Source: Acinetobacter sp. (GTDB taxonomy: Bacteria; Pseudomonadota; Gammaproteobacteria; Pseudomonadales; Moraxellaceae). From it: a stretch of 29,061 nucleotides of DNA. The notes beneath the pieces were generated by a model. That model searched no databases, was not told the origin of the DNA, and saw nothing but the letters and a program-made list of their open reading frames with translations. Positions 1-7,826 of the stretch are shown here, in pieces. Each line of letters opens with the position of its first letter. Positions within the stretch are counted from its first letter, which is position 1. The stretch covers positions 1 through 29,061 of the forward strand of contig JASLHF010000106.1 in assembly GCA_030152275.1 (NCBI GenBank), given 5' to 3'. A program made the translations under genes and the position numbers.

Positions 1-995
1 CGAATATCAGGACAGTTTTCTTTAAAACTTAGGCCAAGCACTAGAACTTTTGCGCCTTCTACCTGAATTTTCTTTTTGATCATCCCTTTAACAAGCTGTG
101 TCACCACATAAGCGCCCATTCCGTCATTTAAACGGCGCCCAGCCAAAATAATTTCTGGATGATAACCAATCGCCTGCGCTTTATGCGTCAGATAGTACGG
201 ATCTACACCAATACAGTGGCCGCCCACTAAACCTGGACGGAATGGCAAGAAATTCCATTTTGTTCCAGCAGCCTGCAACACGGCTTCTGTATCAATGCCC
301 ATTTTATTGAAAATAACGGCCAGCTCATTGATTAAAGCAATATTTACATCACGCTGGGTATTTTCAATGACTTTAGCCGCTTCTGCCACTTTAATACTTG
401 AAGCTTTATGCGTACCGGCTTCAATAATCAAGTTATATACATCATCGACAAAATCTGCGACTTCCGGCGTAGATCCCGAAGTAATTTTCAGAATATTGGT
501 CACTCGGTGAAGCTTATCACCAGGATTAATTCGTTCAGGACTGTAACCTGCATAAAAATCTTGGTTGAACTTCAGACCAGAAACCTGTTCTAAAACAGGA
601 ATACAGGTTTCTTCTGTTGCACCCGGATAAACTGTCGATTCATAAACGACAACATCGCCTTTTTTCAATACTTTGCCAATACTTTGAGATGCTTTTACCA
701 GCGGCGTTAAATCAGGCTGCTTATATTCATCAATTGGCGTTGGAACAGTGACAATAAAAAAGTTGCAATCTTTTAAATCATCTAAATGTGCTGAATACTG
801 CAAATGTACAGATTGAGATAATTCTTCTGGAGATACTTCTAAAGTATGGTCTTGTCCACTTTTTAATTCATCTATACGTTTTTGATAAATATCGAAACCC
901 ACTACAGGCACTTTTTTACCAAATTCAACAGCCAGCGGTAATCCCACATAGCCTAGCCCAATAATTGCAATTTTTAGATCGGAAAGCTGTAACAT
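1..995 (-). CDS. gna: UDP-N-acetyl-hexosamine 6-dehydrogenase (Gna/TviB/WbpA-like), 3' end cut by window
   Basis: NAD-dependent nucleotide-sugar dehydrogenase that oxidises C6 of a UDP-HexNAc to the uronic acid, a cytoplasmic precursor of acidic sugars for capsule. The first 331 codons are in the window; the family is usually about 420-430 aa, so the C-terminal UDP-binding part is missing. Visible: N-terminal Rossmann motif IIGLGYVGLP (residues 11-20), the family segment VTVPTPID (82-89), STVYPG (120-125), and the catalytic-cysteine motif GGHCIGVDPYYL with Cys261. The ATG (complement of 993-995) begins MLQLSDLKIAIIGLG, with little N-terminal extension before the Rossmann fold. It is divergent from wza across about 366 AT-rich bases, as at the edge of Acinetobacter K loci. 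Its codons are richer in A/T than those of most genes to the right. Substrate (GlcNAc or GalNAc) cannot be fixed from sequence alone. Confidence 0.9.
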   Translation of the reverse strand, partial: MLQLSDLKIAIIGLGYVGLPLAVEFGKKVPVVGFDIYQKRIDELKSGQDHTLEVSPEELSQSVHLQYSAHLDDLKDCNFFIVTVPTPIDEYKQPDLTPLVKASQSIGKVLKKGDVVVYESTVYPGATEETCIPVLEQVSGLKFNQDFYAGYSPERINPGDKLHRVTNILKITSGSTPEVADFVDDVYNLIIEAGTHKASSIKVAEAAKVIENTQRDVNIALINELAVIFNKMGIDTEAVLQAAGTKWNFLPFRPGLVGGHCIGVDPYYLTHKAQAIGYHPEIILAGRRLNDGMGAYVVTQLVKGMIKKKIQVEGAKVLVLGLSFKENCPDI

Positions 996-1008
996 GTCAC
1001 TTTAACCT

Positions 1009-1041
1009 TATATTTTGTCAGTGGCGTCTATATTTTGACAG
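1009..1041. repeat. Two 13-bp direct repeats at 20-bp period upstream of gna
   Basis: TATATTTTGTCAG (1009-1021) and TATATTTTGACAG (1029-1041) differ at one base and are spaced by two helical turns. They lie 14-46 bases upstream of the gna start codon. They could be a paired operator or overlap gna promoter elements; on the gna strand they read CTGTCAAAATATA and CTGACAAAATATA. Confidence 0.7.
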
Positions 1042-1274
1042 CCTAATAAACGCGGCTAATATAACAGAAAATAGAATCATTTAAATTCACTATTTATATC
1101 GTTTTTACCCTCAAAACAAAAAAATAAATAACTTCAATATTTATATATTTATAAATTTTCTTAAAAAACAGTTTATTAATCTCCTATTCTTTAATTCTGA
1201 CTATACAAACTTTATAATTGCTTTAACAAACATCAACATAATTAATGTATATGGGCTAGGTTCCTGAACTTTCT

Positions 1275-1285
1275 TGGTATAAAAT
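1275..1285 (+). promoter_or_regulatory. Putative extended -10 promoter element for wza-wzb-wzc
   Basis: TGGTATAAAAT matches an extended -10 (TG-n-TATAAA). No good -35 lies 17 bases upstream, which extended -10 promoters can tolerate. It is about 77 bases before the wza GTG and would give a leader of roughly 70 nt. Confidence 0.4.
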
Positions 1286-1361
1286 ACACCGGTTATTATA
1301 TTAAATTTGGCGCATTTAGCCTTAGTCAGTTTTTTATTATTTTTATAAGACAGGATATTCA

Positions 1362-2462
1362 GTGAGTTACTACCGTTACAGCATAATGTTAGCGTGCAGT
1401 TTAGGAATGACAGGCTGCGCGATTACCTCCGGACTGCAAACCTATGACCTGCCGCAAGAAGGCACGTTTCAAACGGAGTTGGGCACAGCTGTTAATGTAG
1501 TCCGGCTCACTCAAGAAAACCTGCCAGCTGTACAGCCAGCGCAAATCAATCAGCAAAGCTATTCTAATTTATTTCATGCTGGCCATAAAAACTACACACT
1601 TAGCCCCGGTGACATTTTATCTATTTATCTTTGGGCTTATCCTGAAATTACGCCGCCAACCAATACCATCAGCAATGAAGAGGCCATCAAATCCAATGGC
1701 TTCCAAATTGACCAGCAAGGCTATATTCAGTTTCCAATTATTGGCCGCTATAAAGCGTCAGGAAAATCTCTGAATCAAGTTAATCAGGAACTGCGCAGCC
1801 AGCTGTCGCGTTACCTAAAAACCCCAGATGTCGTTGCCCGAGTGCTGTCTTATCAAGGCCAGCGCTTTTCCGTACAGGGCAATGTTATGAGAGGCGGGCA
1901 GTTTAATTTAACAGACCAGCCGATTAGTGTTTACAGCGCGTTGGGCATGGCTGGCGGCGTCAATACTCAATATGGCGATAACACATCCATTACCTTAGTC
2001 CGAGGCGGCCAAACCTATAACCTTAACAGTATAGAGTTGGAAAAAGCAGGATATTCGCTGCATAACCTGCTGATTCAGCCAAACGATACGCTGTATGTCA
2101 ATTCACGTGAGAACCAAAAAATTTATGTGATGGGCGAATCCGGCAAAAACCAATCCTTAGCAATGCGTGATCAAGGCATGAGCCTAAGCGACGCCTTAGG
2201 TGAAAGCTTAGGCTTGAATCCGCTGTCTGCCAGCCGCGGTAAAATTTACGTCGTGCGCAGCAGCCCAAACAATCCAATGACTGAAATTTATCATTTAGAT
2301 TTGACCAGCATTGGCGATTTCGGCCTTGCCAACCAATTTAAAATGCGCAGCAATGACATTATCTATATCGATGCCTCTGGACTTACACGCTGGCAACGGG
2401 TTGTTAATCAGGTTATCCCATTCTCTAACATGATGTATAACGTGGATCGTATAGGCCAATAA
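1362..2462 (+). CDS. wza: Wza, outer-membrane capsule export lipoprotein
   Basis: Polysaccharide export protein forming the octameric outer-membrane channel through which capsule leaves the cell. 366 aa against about 379 for E. coli Wza. The chosen GTG start has AGGA 6 bases upstream and gives a lipoprotein signal peptide ending in MTGC with the lipidated Cys19; an ATG eight codons later (1386) would leave an unusually short signal. The poly-export domain begins near YTLSPGDILSIYLW (about 78-91) and is followed by SLBB-type beta-grasp repeats. The C-terminal stretch LTRWQRVVNQVIPFSNMMYNV has the aromatic amphipathic character of the helix that lines the Wza outer-membrane barrel. The stop shares one base with the wzb start (TAATG), so the two are translationally coupled. 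Confidence 0.93.
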   Translation: MSYYRYSIMLACSLGMTGCAITSGLQTYDLPQEGTFQTELGTAVNVVRLTQENLPAVQPAQINQQSYSNLFHAGHKNYTLSPGDILSIYLWAYPEITPPTNTISNEEAIKSNGFQIDQQGYIQFPIIGRYKASGKSLNQVNQELRSQLSRYLKTPDVVARVLSYQGQRFSVQGNVMRGGQFNLTDQPISVYSALGMAGGVNTQYGDNTSITLVRGGQTYNLNSIELEKAGYSLHNLLIQPNDTLYVNSRENQKIYVMGESGKNQSLAMRDQGMSLSDALGESLGLNPLSASRGKIYVVRSSPNNPMTEIYHLDLTSIGDFGLANQFKMRSNDIIYIDASGLTRWQRVVNQVIPFSNMMYNVDRIGQ

Positions 2463-2890
2463 TGCAGATTAAGAATATTTTGGTGGTCTGCATTGGCAAT
2501 ATCTGCCGCAGCCCGATGGCTGAATATCTGCTGCAGCAACAACATCCAGAGTTAACCGTGCATTCAGCAGGCATTTCCGGACTGATTGGCCACAGTGCTG
2601 ATGATAAAGCGCAGCTGTGCATGCAGCGTATCGGCATTGATATGTCTGAACACAAAGCGCGCAAGCTAAATGCAGAACTGATTAAACAGGCTGATCTCGT
2701 TTTGGTGATGAGCCAAAATCAACAAAAACATATTGAACAGACTTGGCCATTTGCGAAAGGGAAAACTTTCCGTTTAGGTCACTGGCAGGGTGTAAATATT
2801 GCTGATCCTTACCGGCATGATCAAGCAGTATTTGACTCTACCTTCCAGCTGATCCAGCAATGCGCGACGGATTGGAAAAAACATATTTAA
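2462..2890 (+). CDS. wzb: Wzb, low-molecular-weight protein-tyrosine phosphatase
   Basis: Cytoplasmic phosphatase that removes phosphate from the tyrosine tail of the Wzc kinase, cycling the capsule polymerisation/export complex. 142 aa, the normal family length. The phosphatase P-loop CX5R is intact: C10-IGNIC-R16 followed by S17. The general-acid loop is DPY (Asp115-Pro116-Tyr117). The start codon overlaps the wza stop by one base, and wzc follows 18 bases after the stop, so the three form one operon in the usual wza-wzb-wzc order. Confidence 0.94.
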   Translation: MQIKNILVVCIGNICRSPMAEYLLQQQHPELTVHSAGISGLIGHSADDKAQLCMQRIGIDMSEHKARKLNAELIKQADLVLVMSQNQQKHIEQTWPFAKGKTFRLGHWQGVNIADPYRHDQAVFDSTFQLIQQCATDWKKHI

Positions 2891-2908
2891 CGCTATTAGA
2901 CATTTATT

Positions 2909-5101
2909 ATGAGCCAAAATACCAATACTGAAGACACCATTGATTTAAAAGAGCTGTTTTTCTCTTTAATCGCGCAGTGGAAGCTGATTGCGCTATGCAT
3001 TATTTTAAGCTTAGTTTGCGCATTGCTGTATTTGCGAGCCACGCCTGATACCTTTGCAGTCAATGCGATGGTTCAAGTCGAAGAGAATAAAGGCGCGTCT
3101 GCCGCCTTATTGGGCGATTTGTCCAATATGATTGACCAGAAACAGCCGGCCCAAGCAGAAATTGAAATTTTAAAATCACGTTTGGTTTTGGGCACCGTCA
3201 TTAAAAACCTGAATTTGGATGTTAAAATTTCAGGCACTCAGAACAGCTTTGCTGACCGCCTATTTACACCGCATGATTATTCTACAGAATATTTAGCCCA
3301 ATCGGTGCTGTTTCAAGACGATGAAAAATCATTTGATGTCCGCAAATTCATTGTCCCAGCAGCTTACCGCGACAAAACGCTGGAACTGCATTTTAACGGC
3401 GCCAAATTGAATTTAATCGATCCCGCAACTGAGCAGACGGTATTCAGCGGCAGCCTGAACACAAACAATCAACTGCAGACAGCCGACGGCCTTTGGCAAG
3501 TTTCGATTTTTAGCCGCGATCAATTCAAAGACAGTTATTTAATCAAAAAACAATCACTGCCCGCTGCCGTTGACAGCATTTTGGCTAATTATTCGGTTGC
3601 AGAAAAAGGCAAAATGACCGGTGTGCTCGGACTGAATTATCAAGGTCAGGACAAAGAACACATCACCAAGGTGCTGAATGCCATTTTAGCAGCCTACAGC
3701 CAGCAAAATATTGAACGCCGTTCTGCTGAAAGCGCGCAAACACTGAAATTTCTGGATGAACAGCTGCCCGATTTGAAAAAACAGCTGGACGCTGCAGAAC
3801 GCGAATTCAACACTTTCCGTCAGCAATACAACACCGTGGATGTGACTAAAGAATCCGAACTGTATCTGACACAAAGTGTGACCTTGGAAACTCAAAAAGC
3901 GCAGCTGGAACAGCAGGTTGCAGAAGCCGGTGCGAAATATACCAATGAGCATCCAGTAATGCAGCAAATGAATGCTCAGCTCAGCGCGCTGAATAAAAAA
4001 ATCAATGAGCTGGAAGGCACATTAAAACGCCTGCCAGATCTGCAGCGCCGCTATCTGCAGCTGTACCGTGAAGTTGAAGTCAAAACCCAGCTGTATACTT
4101 CACTGCTGAACACTTATCAGCAGCTGCGTATCGCGAAAGCAGGTGAAATCGGCAACGTTCGTGTTGTGGACACTGCCGTTGAACCAATCGAACCGATTGC
4201 ACCGAAAAAACTGCAAATTTTAGTGCTGTCTATTTTCTTGGGCGGCTTCTTAGGTACCCTGCTGGCCTTATTGCGCAATATGATGCGCAGCGGCATCAAA
4301 GATTCTTCACAAATTGAAAATGAATTGGACTTGCCGGTCTATGCCACTGTGCCGCGTTCACCGATACAAGAAAGCCGCATTAAATTGCTGAAAAAGAAAA
4401 AAGCCATTCCTGTACTTGCGGTTAAAAATGGTGATGATATTGCGATTGAAAGCCTGCGCAGCATGCGCACCGCAATTCATTTTGCAATGGGCGCAGCCAA
4501 AAATAATATTATTATGATTTCCGGCCCCGCGCCTGAAGTCGGCAAGTCCTTTATTTCAACCAACTTGGCGGCTATTCTGGCGCAAAGCGATAAGCGCGTG
4601 CTGATCGTGGATGCCGACATGCGCCGCGGCTATCTGCATAAATACTTCAATACCGATAATGATCCAGGCTTGGCAGACTACCTAAATGGCATTCAGCCGC
4701 TGGAAAATATTATTAAGCCAACTGAAATTGCCGGCCTAAATGTGATTTCGCGGGGCAAGAACCCGGCCAATCCATCTGAACTGCTGAGTTCTGCAAAATT
4801 TGCAGCGCTGCTGGAACAGCTTTCGCCAATGTTTGACCATATCATCATTGATACCCCGCCTGTTTTAGCAGTCACTGACGGTATTATCATTTCACAGTTC
4901 AGCGGTGTAAATCTGGTGATTGCCCGCTATGCTAAAACGCAAATGAAAGAGCTTGAATTAACAGTTAACCGCTTTGAACAAGTCGGCGTAAAAGTTAACG
5001 GCATTATTCTGAATGATATTCAGCGCGCTGCCGGCGGTTATGGCTACGGTTACGGCTATAATTATTCTTACGGCTACAAGGCATCCAAAGATCAGGATTA
5101 A
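2909..5101 (+). CDS. wzc: Wzc, polysaccharide co-polymerase / BY-family tyrosine autokinase
   Basis: Inner-membrane protein that controls capsule polymerisation and couples it to Wza. 730 aa, a single-chain proteobacterial form. In order: cytoplasmic N-terminus, TM1 (about 25-43), Wzz-type periplasmic domain with long coiled-coil (about 260-410), proline-rich EPIEPIAPKK (425-434), TM2 (about 436-457), then the kinase domain. Kinase motifs: Walker A GPAPEVGKS (539-547, Lys546), Walker A' VLIVDADMRRG (564-574), Walker B IIIDTPP (645-651). The C-terminus has seven tyrosines at every second residue (711-723), the autophosphorylation cluster that Wzb dephosphorylates. No strong Shine-Dalgarno is seen before the ATG; coupling to wzb probably helps. 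Confidence 0.95.
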   Translation: MSQNTNTEDTIDLKELFFSLIAQWKLIALCIILSLVCALLYLRATPDTFAVNAMVQVEENKGASAALLGDLSNMIDQKQPAQAEIEILKSRLVLGTVIKNLNLDVKISGTQNSFADRLFTPHDYSTEYLAQSVLFQDDEKSFDVRKFIVPAAYRDKTLELHFNGAKLNLIDPATEQTVFSGSLNTNNQLQTADGLWQVSIFSRDQFKDSYLIKKQSLPAAVDSILANYSVAEKGKMTGVLGLNYQGQDKEHITKVLNAILAAYSQQNIERRSAESAQTLKFLDEQLPDLKKQLDAAEREFNTFRQQYNTVDVTKESELYLTQSVTLETQKAQLEQQVAEAGAKYTNEHPVMQQMNAQLSALNKKINELEGTLKRLPDLQRRYLQLYREVEVKTQLYTSLLNTYQQLRIAKAGEIGNVRVVDTAVEPIEPIAPKKLQILVLSIFLGGFLGTLLALLRNMMRSGIKDSSQIENELDLPVYATVPRSPIQESRIKLLKKKKAIPVLAVKNGDDIAIESLRSMRTAIHFAMGAAKNNIIMISGPAPEVGKSFISTNLAAILAQSDKRVLIVDADMRRGYLHKYFNTDNDPGLADYLNGIQPLENIIKPTEIAGLNVISRGKNPANPSELLSSAKFAALLEQLSPMFDHIIIDTPPVLAVTDGIIISQFSGVNLVIARYAKTQMKELELTVNRFEQVGVKVNGIILNDIQRAAGGYGYGYGYNYSYGYKASKDQD

Positions 5102-5113
5102 GCCTTGTAAATT

Positions 5114-5142
5114 AAAAAGCCAGTGTCCGCACTGGCTTTTTT
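5114..5142 (+). terminator. Rho-independent terminator after wzc
   Basis: A 9-bp perfect stem (5117-5125 with 5130-5138; arm AAGCCAGTG), a TCCG loop and a T run to 5142. It starts 13 bases after the wzc stop and ends the capsule-export operon. Confidence 0.88.
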
Positions 5143-5250
5143 AGGTCAGGACAAAATGCTGCAAAGCACGCCGGCCAATTTATTGTATGAAAAATGTTTT
5201 ATATATTCAGTATTTTATAGAATATTGATCAAAACATGACTATGATAATT

Positions 5251-5287
5251 TGCTGAACAGCATTAAGTTTTACAACCTGCTGAACAG
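5251..5287. repeat. TGCTGAACAG direct repeat in the fkpA upstream region
   Basis: The 10-mer TGCTGAACAG occurs at 5251-5260 and again at 5278-5287, 27 bases apart, between the wzc terminator and fkpA. An extended -10-like TGCTAAAAT lies just downstream at about 5294-5302. This could be a paired regulator site over the fkpA promoter. Confidence 0.5.
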
Positions 5288-5344
5288 TAAAGTCTGCTAA
5301 AATTTTAGCAACTTTTTACATATAAAATAATTGTGGGAAAATTT

Positions 5345-6058
5345 ATGAGTAAGGCCCTACCCATTGCTGTCGCGGTTATTCTCGGCGGTGCTGCGCTTGT
5401 TCCAGTCTATTACGCAGCCCAAAAACCGGCAGTACAGGCAGCAACGTCAACACAGCCTTCTGCCAGCGCTTCTGCGGTAGAGAAAATCAGCTATGCGCTG
5501 GGTTATGAAGTAGCGCATCAAACGCCGCCAGAACTGGATATTAACAGTTTTGTCACCGGTGTCCGTGCAGGCCACGACCGCGCTAAACCGGCCTATACTG
5601 AAGAAGAACTGCAAAAAGCCTATGTTCAGTTCCAGCAGGAAATGCAGCAAAAGCAGCTGGCGCAAACCCAGCAGGCGAAAACCAGCAATGACAGCTTCTT
5701 AGCAGAAAATGCGAAAAAACCGGGCGTAAAAACCACCGCATCAGGTTTGCAGTACATCATCACTAAAGAAGGCACTGGCAAACAGCCTGCTGCCAATTCG
5801 GTTGTCACTGTGCACTACACCGGCAAACTGACTGACGGTAAAGTCTTTGACAGCTCAATTGAACGCGGTGAGCCAATTGAGTTCCCGCTGAATCAAGTTA
5901 TACCAGGCTGGACGGAAGGCCTGCAGCTGATGAAGGAAGGCGGCAAAGCGACACTGTTTATCCCTGCACAGCTGGGTTATGGTGAAAACGGTGTTCCAGG
6001 CACGATTCCGCCGAACAGCACCTTAATTTTTGATGTTGAACTGATTAAAGTGAAATAA
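5345..6058 (+). CDS. fkpA: FKBP-type peptidyl-prolyl cis-trans isomerase FkpA, cell-envelope
   Basis: Prolyl isomerase/chaperone for envelope protein folding. I chose ATG 5345 (MSKALPIAVAV), preceded by GGGA at 7 bases; an in-frame GTG at 5333 would add only MGKF. 237 aa. A hydrophobic segment at about residues 5-24 is a signal peptide or anchor (possible cleavage after VQA). Then come an FKBP_N dimerisation/chaperone domain with a glutamine-rich helix, and a C-terminal FKBP domain from VVTVHYTGKL to IFDVELIKVK. The latter keeps the pocket residues of active FKBPs (Y in VHYTG, F and D in VFDSS, W in GWTEG, Y in LGYGE, F in IFDVE). It lies beside wzc as in Acinetobacter K loci, but in its own transcription unit. 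Confidence 0.92.
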   Translation: MSKALPIAVAVILGGAALVPVYYAAQKPAVQAATSTQPSASASAVEKISYALGYEVAHQTPPELDINSFVTGVRAGHDRAKPAYTEEELQKAYVQFQQEMQQKQLAQTQQAKTSNDSFLAENAKKPGVKTTASGLQYIITKEGTGKQPAANSVVTVHYTGKLTDGKVFDSSIERGEPIEFPLNQVIPGWTEGLQLMKEGGKATLFIPAQLGYGENGVPGTIPPNSTLIFDVELIKVK

Positions 6059-6068
6059 CAAAATTTTT

Positions 6069-6099
6069 AAAGGAGAGCCTGCGCTCTCCTTTATTTTAT
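6069..6099 (+). terminator. Rho-independent terminator between the two FKBP genes
   Basis: A 10-bp perfect stem (6069-6078 with 6083-6092; arm AAAGGAGAGC) with a 4-base loop, followed by a T-rich run TTATTTTATT. It sits 11 bases after the fkpA stop and 15 bases before the next start codon, so the second gene is expressed by read-through or its own signals. Confidence 0.8.
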
Positions 6100-6113
6100 T
6101 TATTGGGAAACTT

Positions 6114-6806
6114 ATGAAAACTAAAATAACGCTATTGTGTCTGGCTTTATGCAGCAGCAGCGCATTTGCCAAAGACATCAGCAATACAAGCAGCGCAGCT
6201 GAACAGGTGGGCTACAGCTTTGGCTACCTAATGGGGCGCAGCAATGCTGAATCAATGAAAGATTTAGATATTAATGCCTTTGTAGAGGGCTTAAAGACAG
6301 CAGCGCAAGGCAAACCCTCTGCACTGACTGATGAAGAAATGGGCCGTGTGCTGACACAATTCAAAAAGCAGGCAGAAGCGAAACAGCTGATTGAATTAAA
6401 GCAAAAAGCTGAAGAAAACGCGAAAATCGGCAGCGCTTTTTTAGCTGAAAATGCCAAAAAAGATGGCGTGAAAACCACAAAATCCGGCCTGCAGTATCTG
6501 GTGCTGAAGGAAGGCAAAGGCAAATCTCCGAAAGCAAATTCCACTGTTAAAGTCAATTATGAAGGCCGGCTAATTGACGGAACTGTATTTGACAGCTCTA
6601 TTGCCCGCAATCATCCCGCAACCTTCCAAGTCAGCCAAGTCATTCAAGGCTGGACTGAAGGCCTGCAGCTGATGAAAGAAGGCGCATCTTACCGCTTCTT
6701 TATTCCAGCCAATTTAGCATATGGCCAAATCGGTTCAGGCGATGTAATTGAGCCAAACAGCACCTTAATTTTCGACGTTGATTTACTGGAAGTTTCAACA
6801 AAATAA
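6114..6806 (+). CDS. Second periplasmic FKBP-type prolyl isomerase (FklB/FkpA paralogue)
   Basis: 230 aa with a clean Sec signal peptide (MKTKITLLCLALCSSSAFA, cleavage before K). The architecture matches its upstream neighbour: FKBP_N domain with DLDINAFVEGL, a Lys/Gln-rich linker helix, the shared block SGLQYLVLKEGKGK, and an FKBP domain from VKVNYEGRL to IFDVDLLEV. The two genes share blocks such as SFLAENAKK/AFLAENAKK and GWTEGLQLMKEG, so they are tandem paralogues. Active-site aromatics are kept (NYEG, VFDSS, GWTEG, LAYGQ, IFDVD), but VIP before GW is VIQ here and the loop before the last strand differs (GSGDVIEP). GGGAAA-like RBS (GGGAAA) 3 bases upstream of ATG. FkpA versus FklB naming is uncertain. 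Confidence 0.88.
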   Translation: MKTKITLLCLALCSSSAFAKDISNTSSAAEQVGYSFGYLMGRSNAESMKDLDINAFVEGLKTAAQGKPSALTDEEMGRVLTQFKKQAEAKQLIELKQKAEENAKIGSAFLAENAKKDGVKTTKSGLQYLVLKEGKGKSPKANSTVKVNYEGRLIDGTVFDSSIARNHPATFQVSQVIQGWTEGLQLMKEGASYRFFIPANLAYGQIGSGDVIEPNSTLIFDVDLLEVSTK

Positions 6807-7045
6807 TTCATTACAATTTAAGCCCCTGCAGCGCATTCAGGCGCTGTATGCTTAATCTGCAGCTGTAATTCTGCCGGACGCGCGCGGTTTTTATGTCGTT
6901 TTTATATCATCGCCGCGTATACCGTTTTAGCGCATGAACCTTTCATCCGCTTACATATTATTTACATTTTGTCCACCAAAACATCTTGCCGGCATCACAG
7001 CGGCTTCAGCACTACACATATTTATATTCATTACAGGCATTCCCT

Positions 7046-7789
7046 ATGGCTTTAAAAATTAAGACCCGTGAAATTGAATACACTGCTGCGGACGGCTCAA
7101 CGCTGATCGGTTATTTTGCAGCCCCTGAAACCGCAGAGGCTGTTCCCGGAATTTTAGTTGCGCCTGAATGGTGGGGACGCAATGCTTATATTGAACAGCG
7201 GGCGCGTGAACTGGCCGAACACGGCTACGCTGCTTTAGCAATTGATATGTATGGCGCTAAAAAAACAACTGAAACTGCCAGCCAAGCATCCGAATGGATG
7301 ATGCAGACATTTGAAAAGCCGGAAACACTGGTAGTACGCGCCCGTGCCGGACTGGACACATTGGCGCAGCAGCCGGAAGTCAATGCAGCTAAACTGGGCG
7401 CTATTGGCTTCTGCTACGGCGGAAAAGTAACCTTAGAATTAGCCCGTTCAGGCGCCGATTTAAAAGCGGCAGCCACTTTCCATGGCATTCTGGCGGCCCA
7501 AACACCGGCGCAGCCCGGCCAAGTTAAAGCGGAAATTTTAGTGCTGCATGGTCAAGCCGACAGTATGGTCAGTCTGGAGGATGTCGCTACATTCCGCAAA
7601 GAAATGGAAAATGCAGGCGTTCAATATGAAGTGCTGATTTTTGAGGGCGCAAAACACGGTTTCAGCAACCCGCTGGCAGATGTACGCGCTAAAGCCAACA
7701 ACGTAGATTTGGGCTACAACGCCGCTGCTGAAAAACAAGGCTTAGATGCCATGTATCAGCTGCTGCAGCGCCGATTGAAAGGCCAATAA
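7046..7789 (+). CDS. Dienelactone hydrolase family protein
   Basis: Cytoplasmic alpha/beta hydrolase, 247 aa, of the carboxymethylenebutenolidase (DLH) family, which opens enol-lactones from aromatic degradation; many members act on other substrates, so the physiological substrate is unknown. The Cys-Asp-His triad is visible: Cys123 in GFCYGG, Asp172 in HGQADSMV, His204 in KHGFSNP. The motif EWWGRN (41-46) is also typical of the family. ATG 7046 starts at MALKIKTREI where family similarity begins; the upstream in-frame TTG would add 20 unsupported residues. AGG lies 9 bases before the start. There is no aromatic-degradation cluster nearby, and the HIT gene follows after 37 bases in the same direction. 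Confidence 0.87.
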   Translation: MALKIKTREIEYTAADGSTLIGYFAAPETAEAVPGILVAPEWWGRNAYIEQRARELAEHGYAALAIDMYGAKKTTETASQASEWMMQTFEKPETLVVRARAGLDTLAQQPEVNAAKLGAIGFCYGGKVTLELARSGADLKAAATFHGILAAQTPAQPGQVKAEILVLHGQADSMVSLEDVATFRKEMENAGVQYEVLIFEGAKHGFSNPLADVRAKANNVDLGYNAAAEKQGLDAMYQLLQRRLKGQ

Positions 7790-7826
7790 GCGCAAAAACT
7801 TCTGATGTGCAACTGGAGGATAGAAC

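Larger units (their letters stand above)
996..1361. other. Divergent gna/wza intergenic regulatory region
   Basis: This 366-base, strongly AT-rich gap separates the start codons of gna and wza and must hold promoters for both. It contains a 13-bp near-perfect tandem repeat close to gna (1009-1021 and 1029-1041) and an extended -10-like element on the wza side (1275-1285). No ORF of credible composition, tRNA or JUMPstart-type element was recognised. The wza leader downstream of the putative -10 would be about 70 nt. Confidence 0.7.

Noticed and set aside
996..1361. JUMPstart/ops or RfaH-type element expected before capsule operons in enterobacteria
   Set aside because: No GGCGGTAG-like sequence was found in the gap; Acinetobacter capsule loci are not known to need it.
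6829..6846. CAGCGC/GCGCTG hairpin after the second FKBP gene
   Set aside because: The 6-bp stem has a 6-base loop and no T run, so it is too weak to call a terminator.
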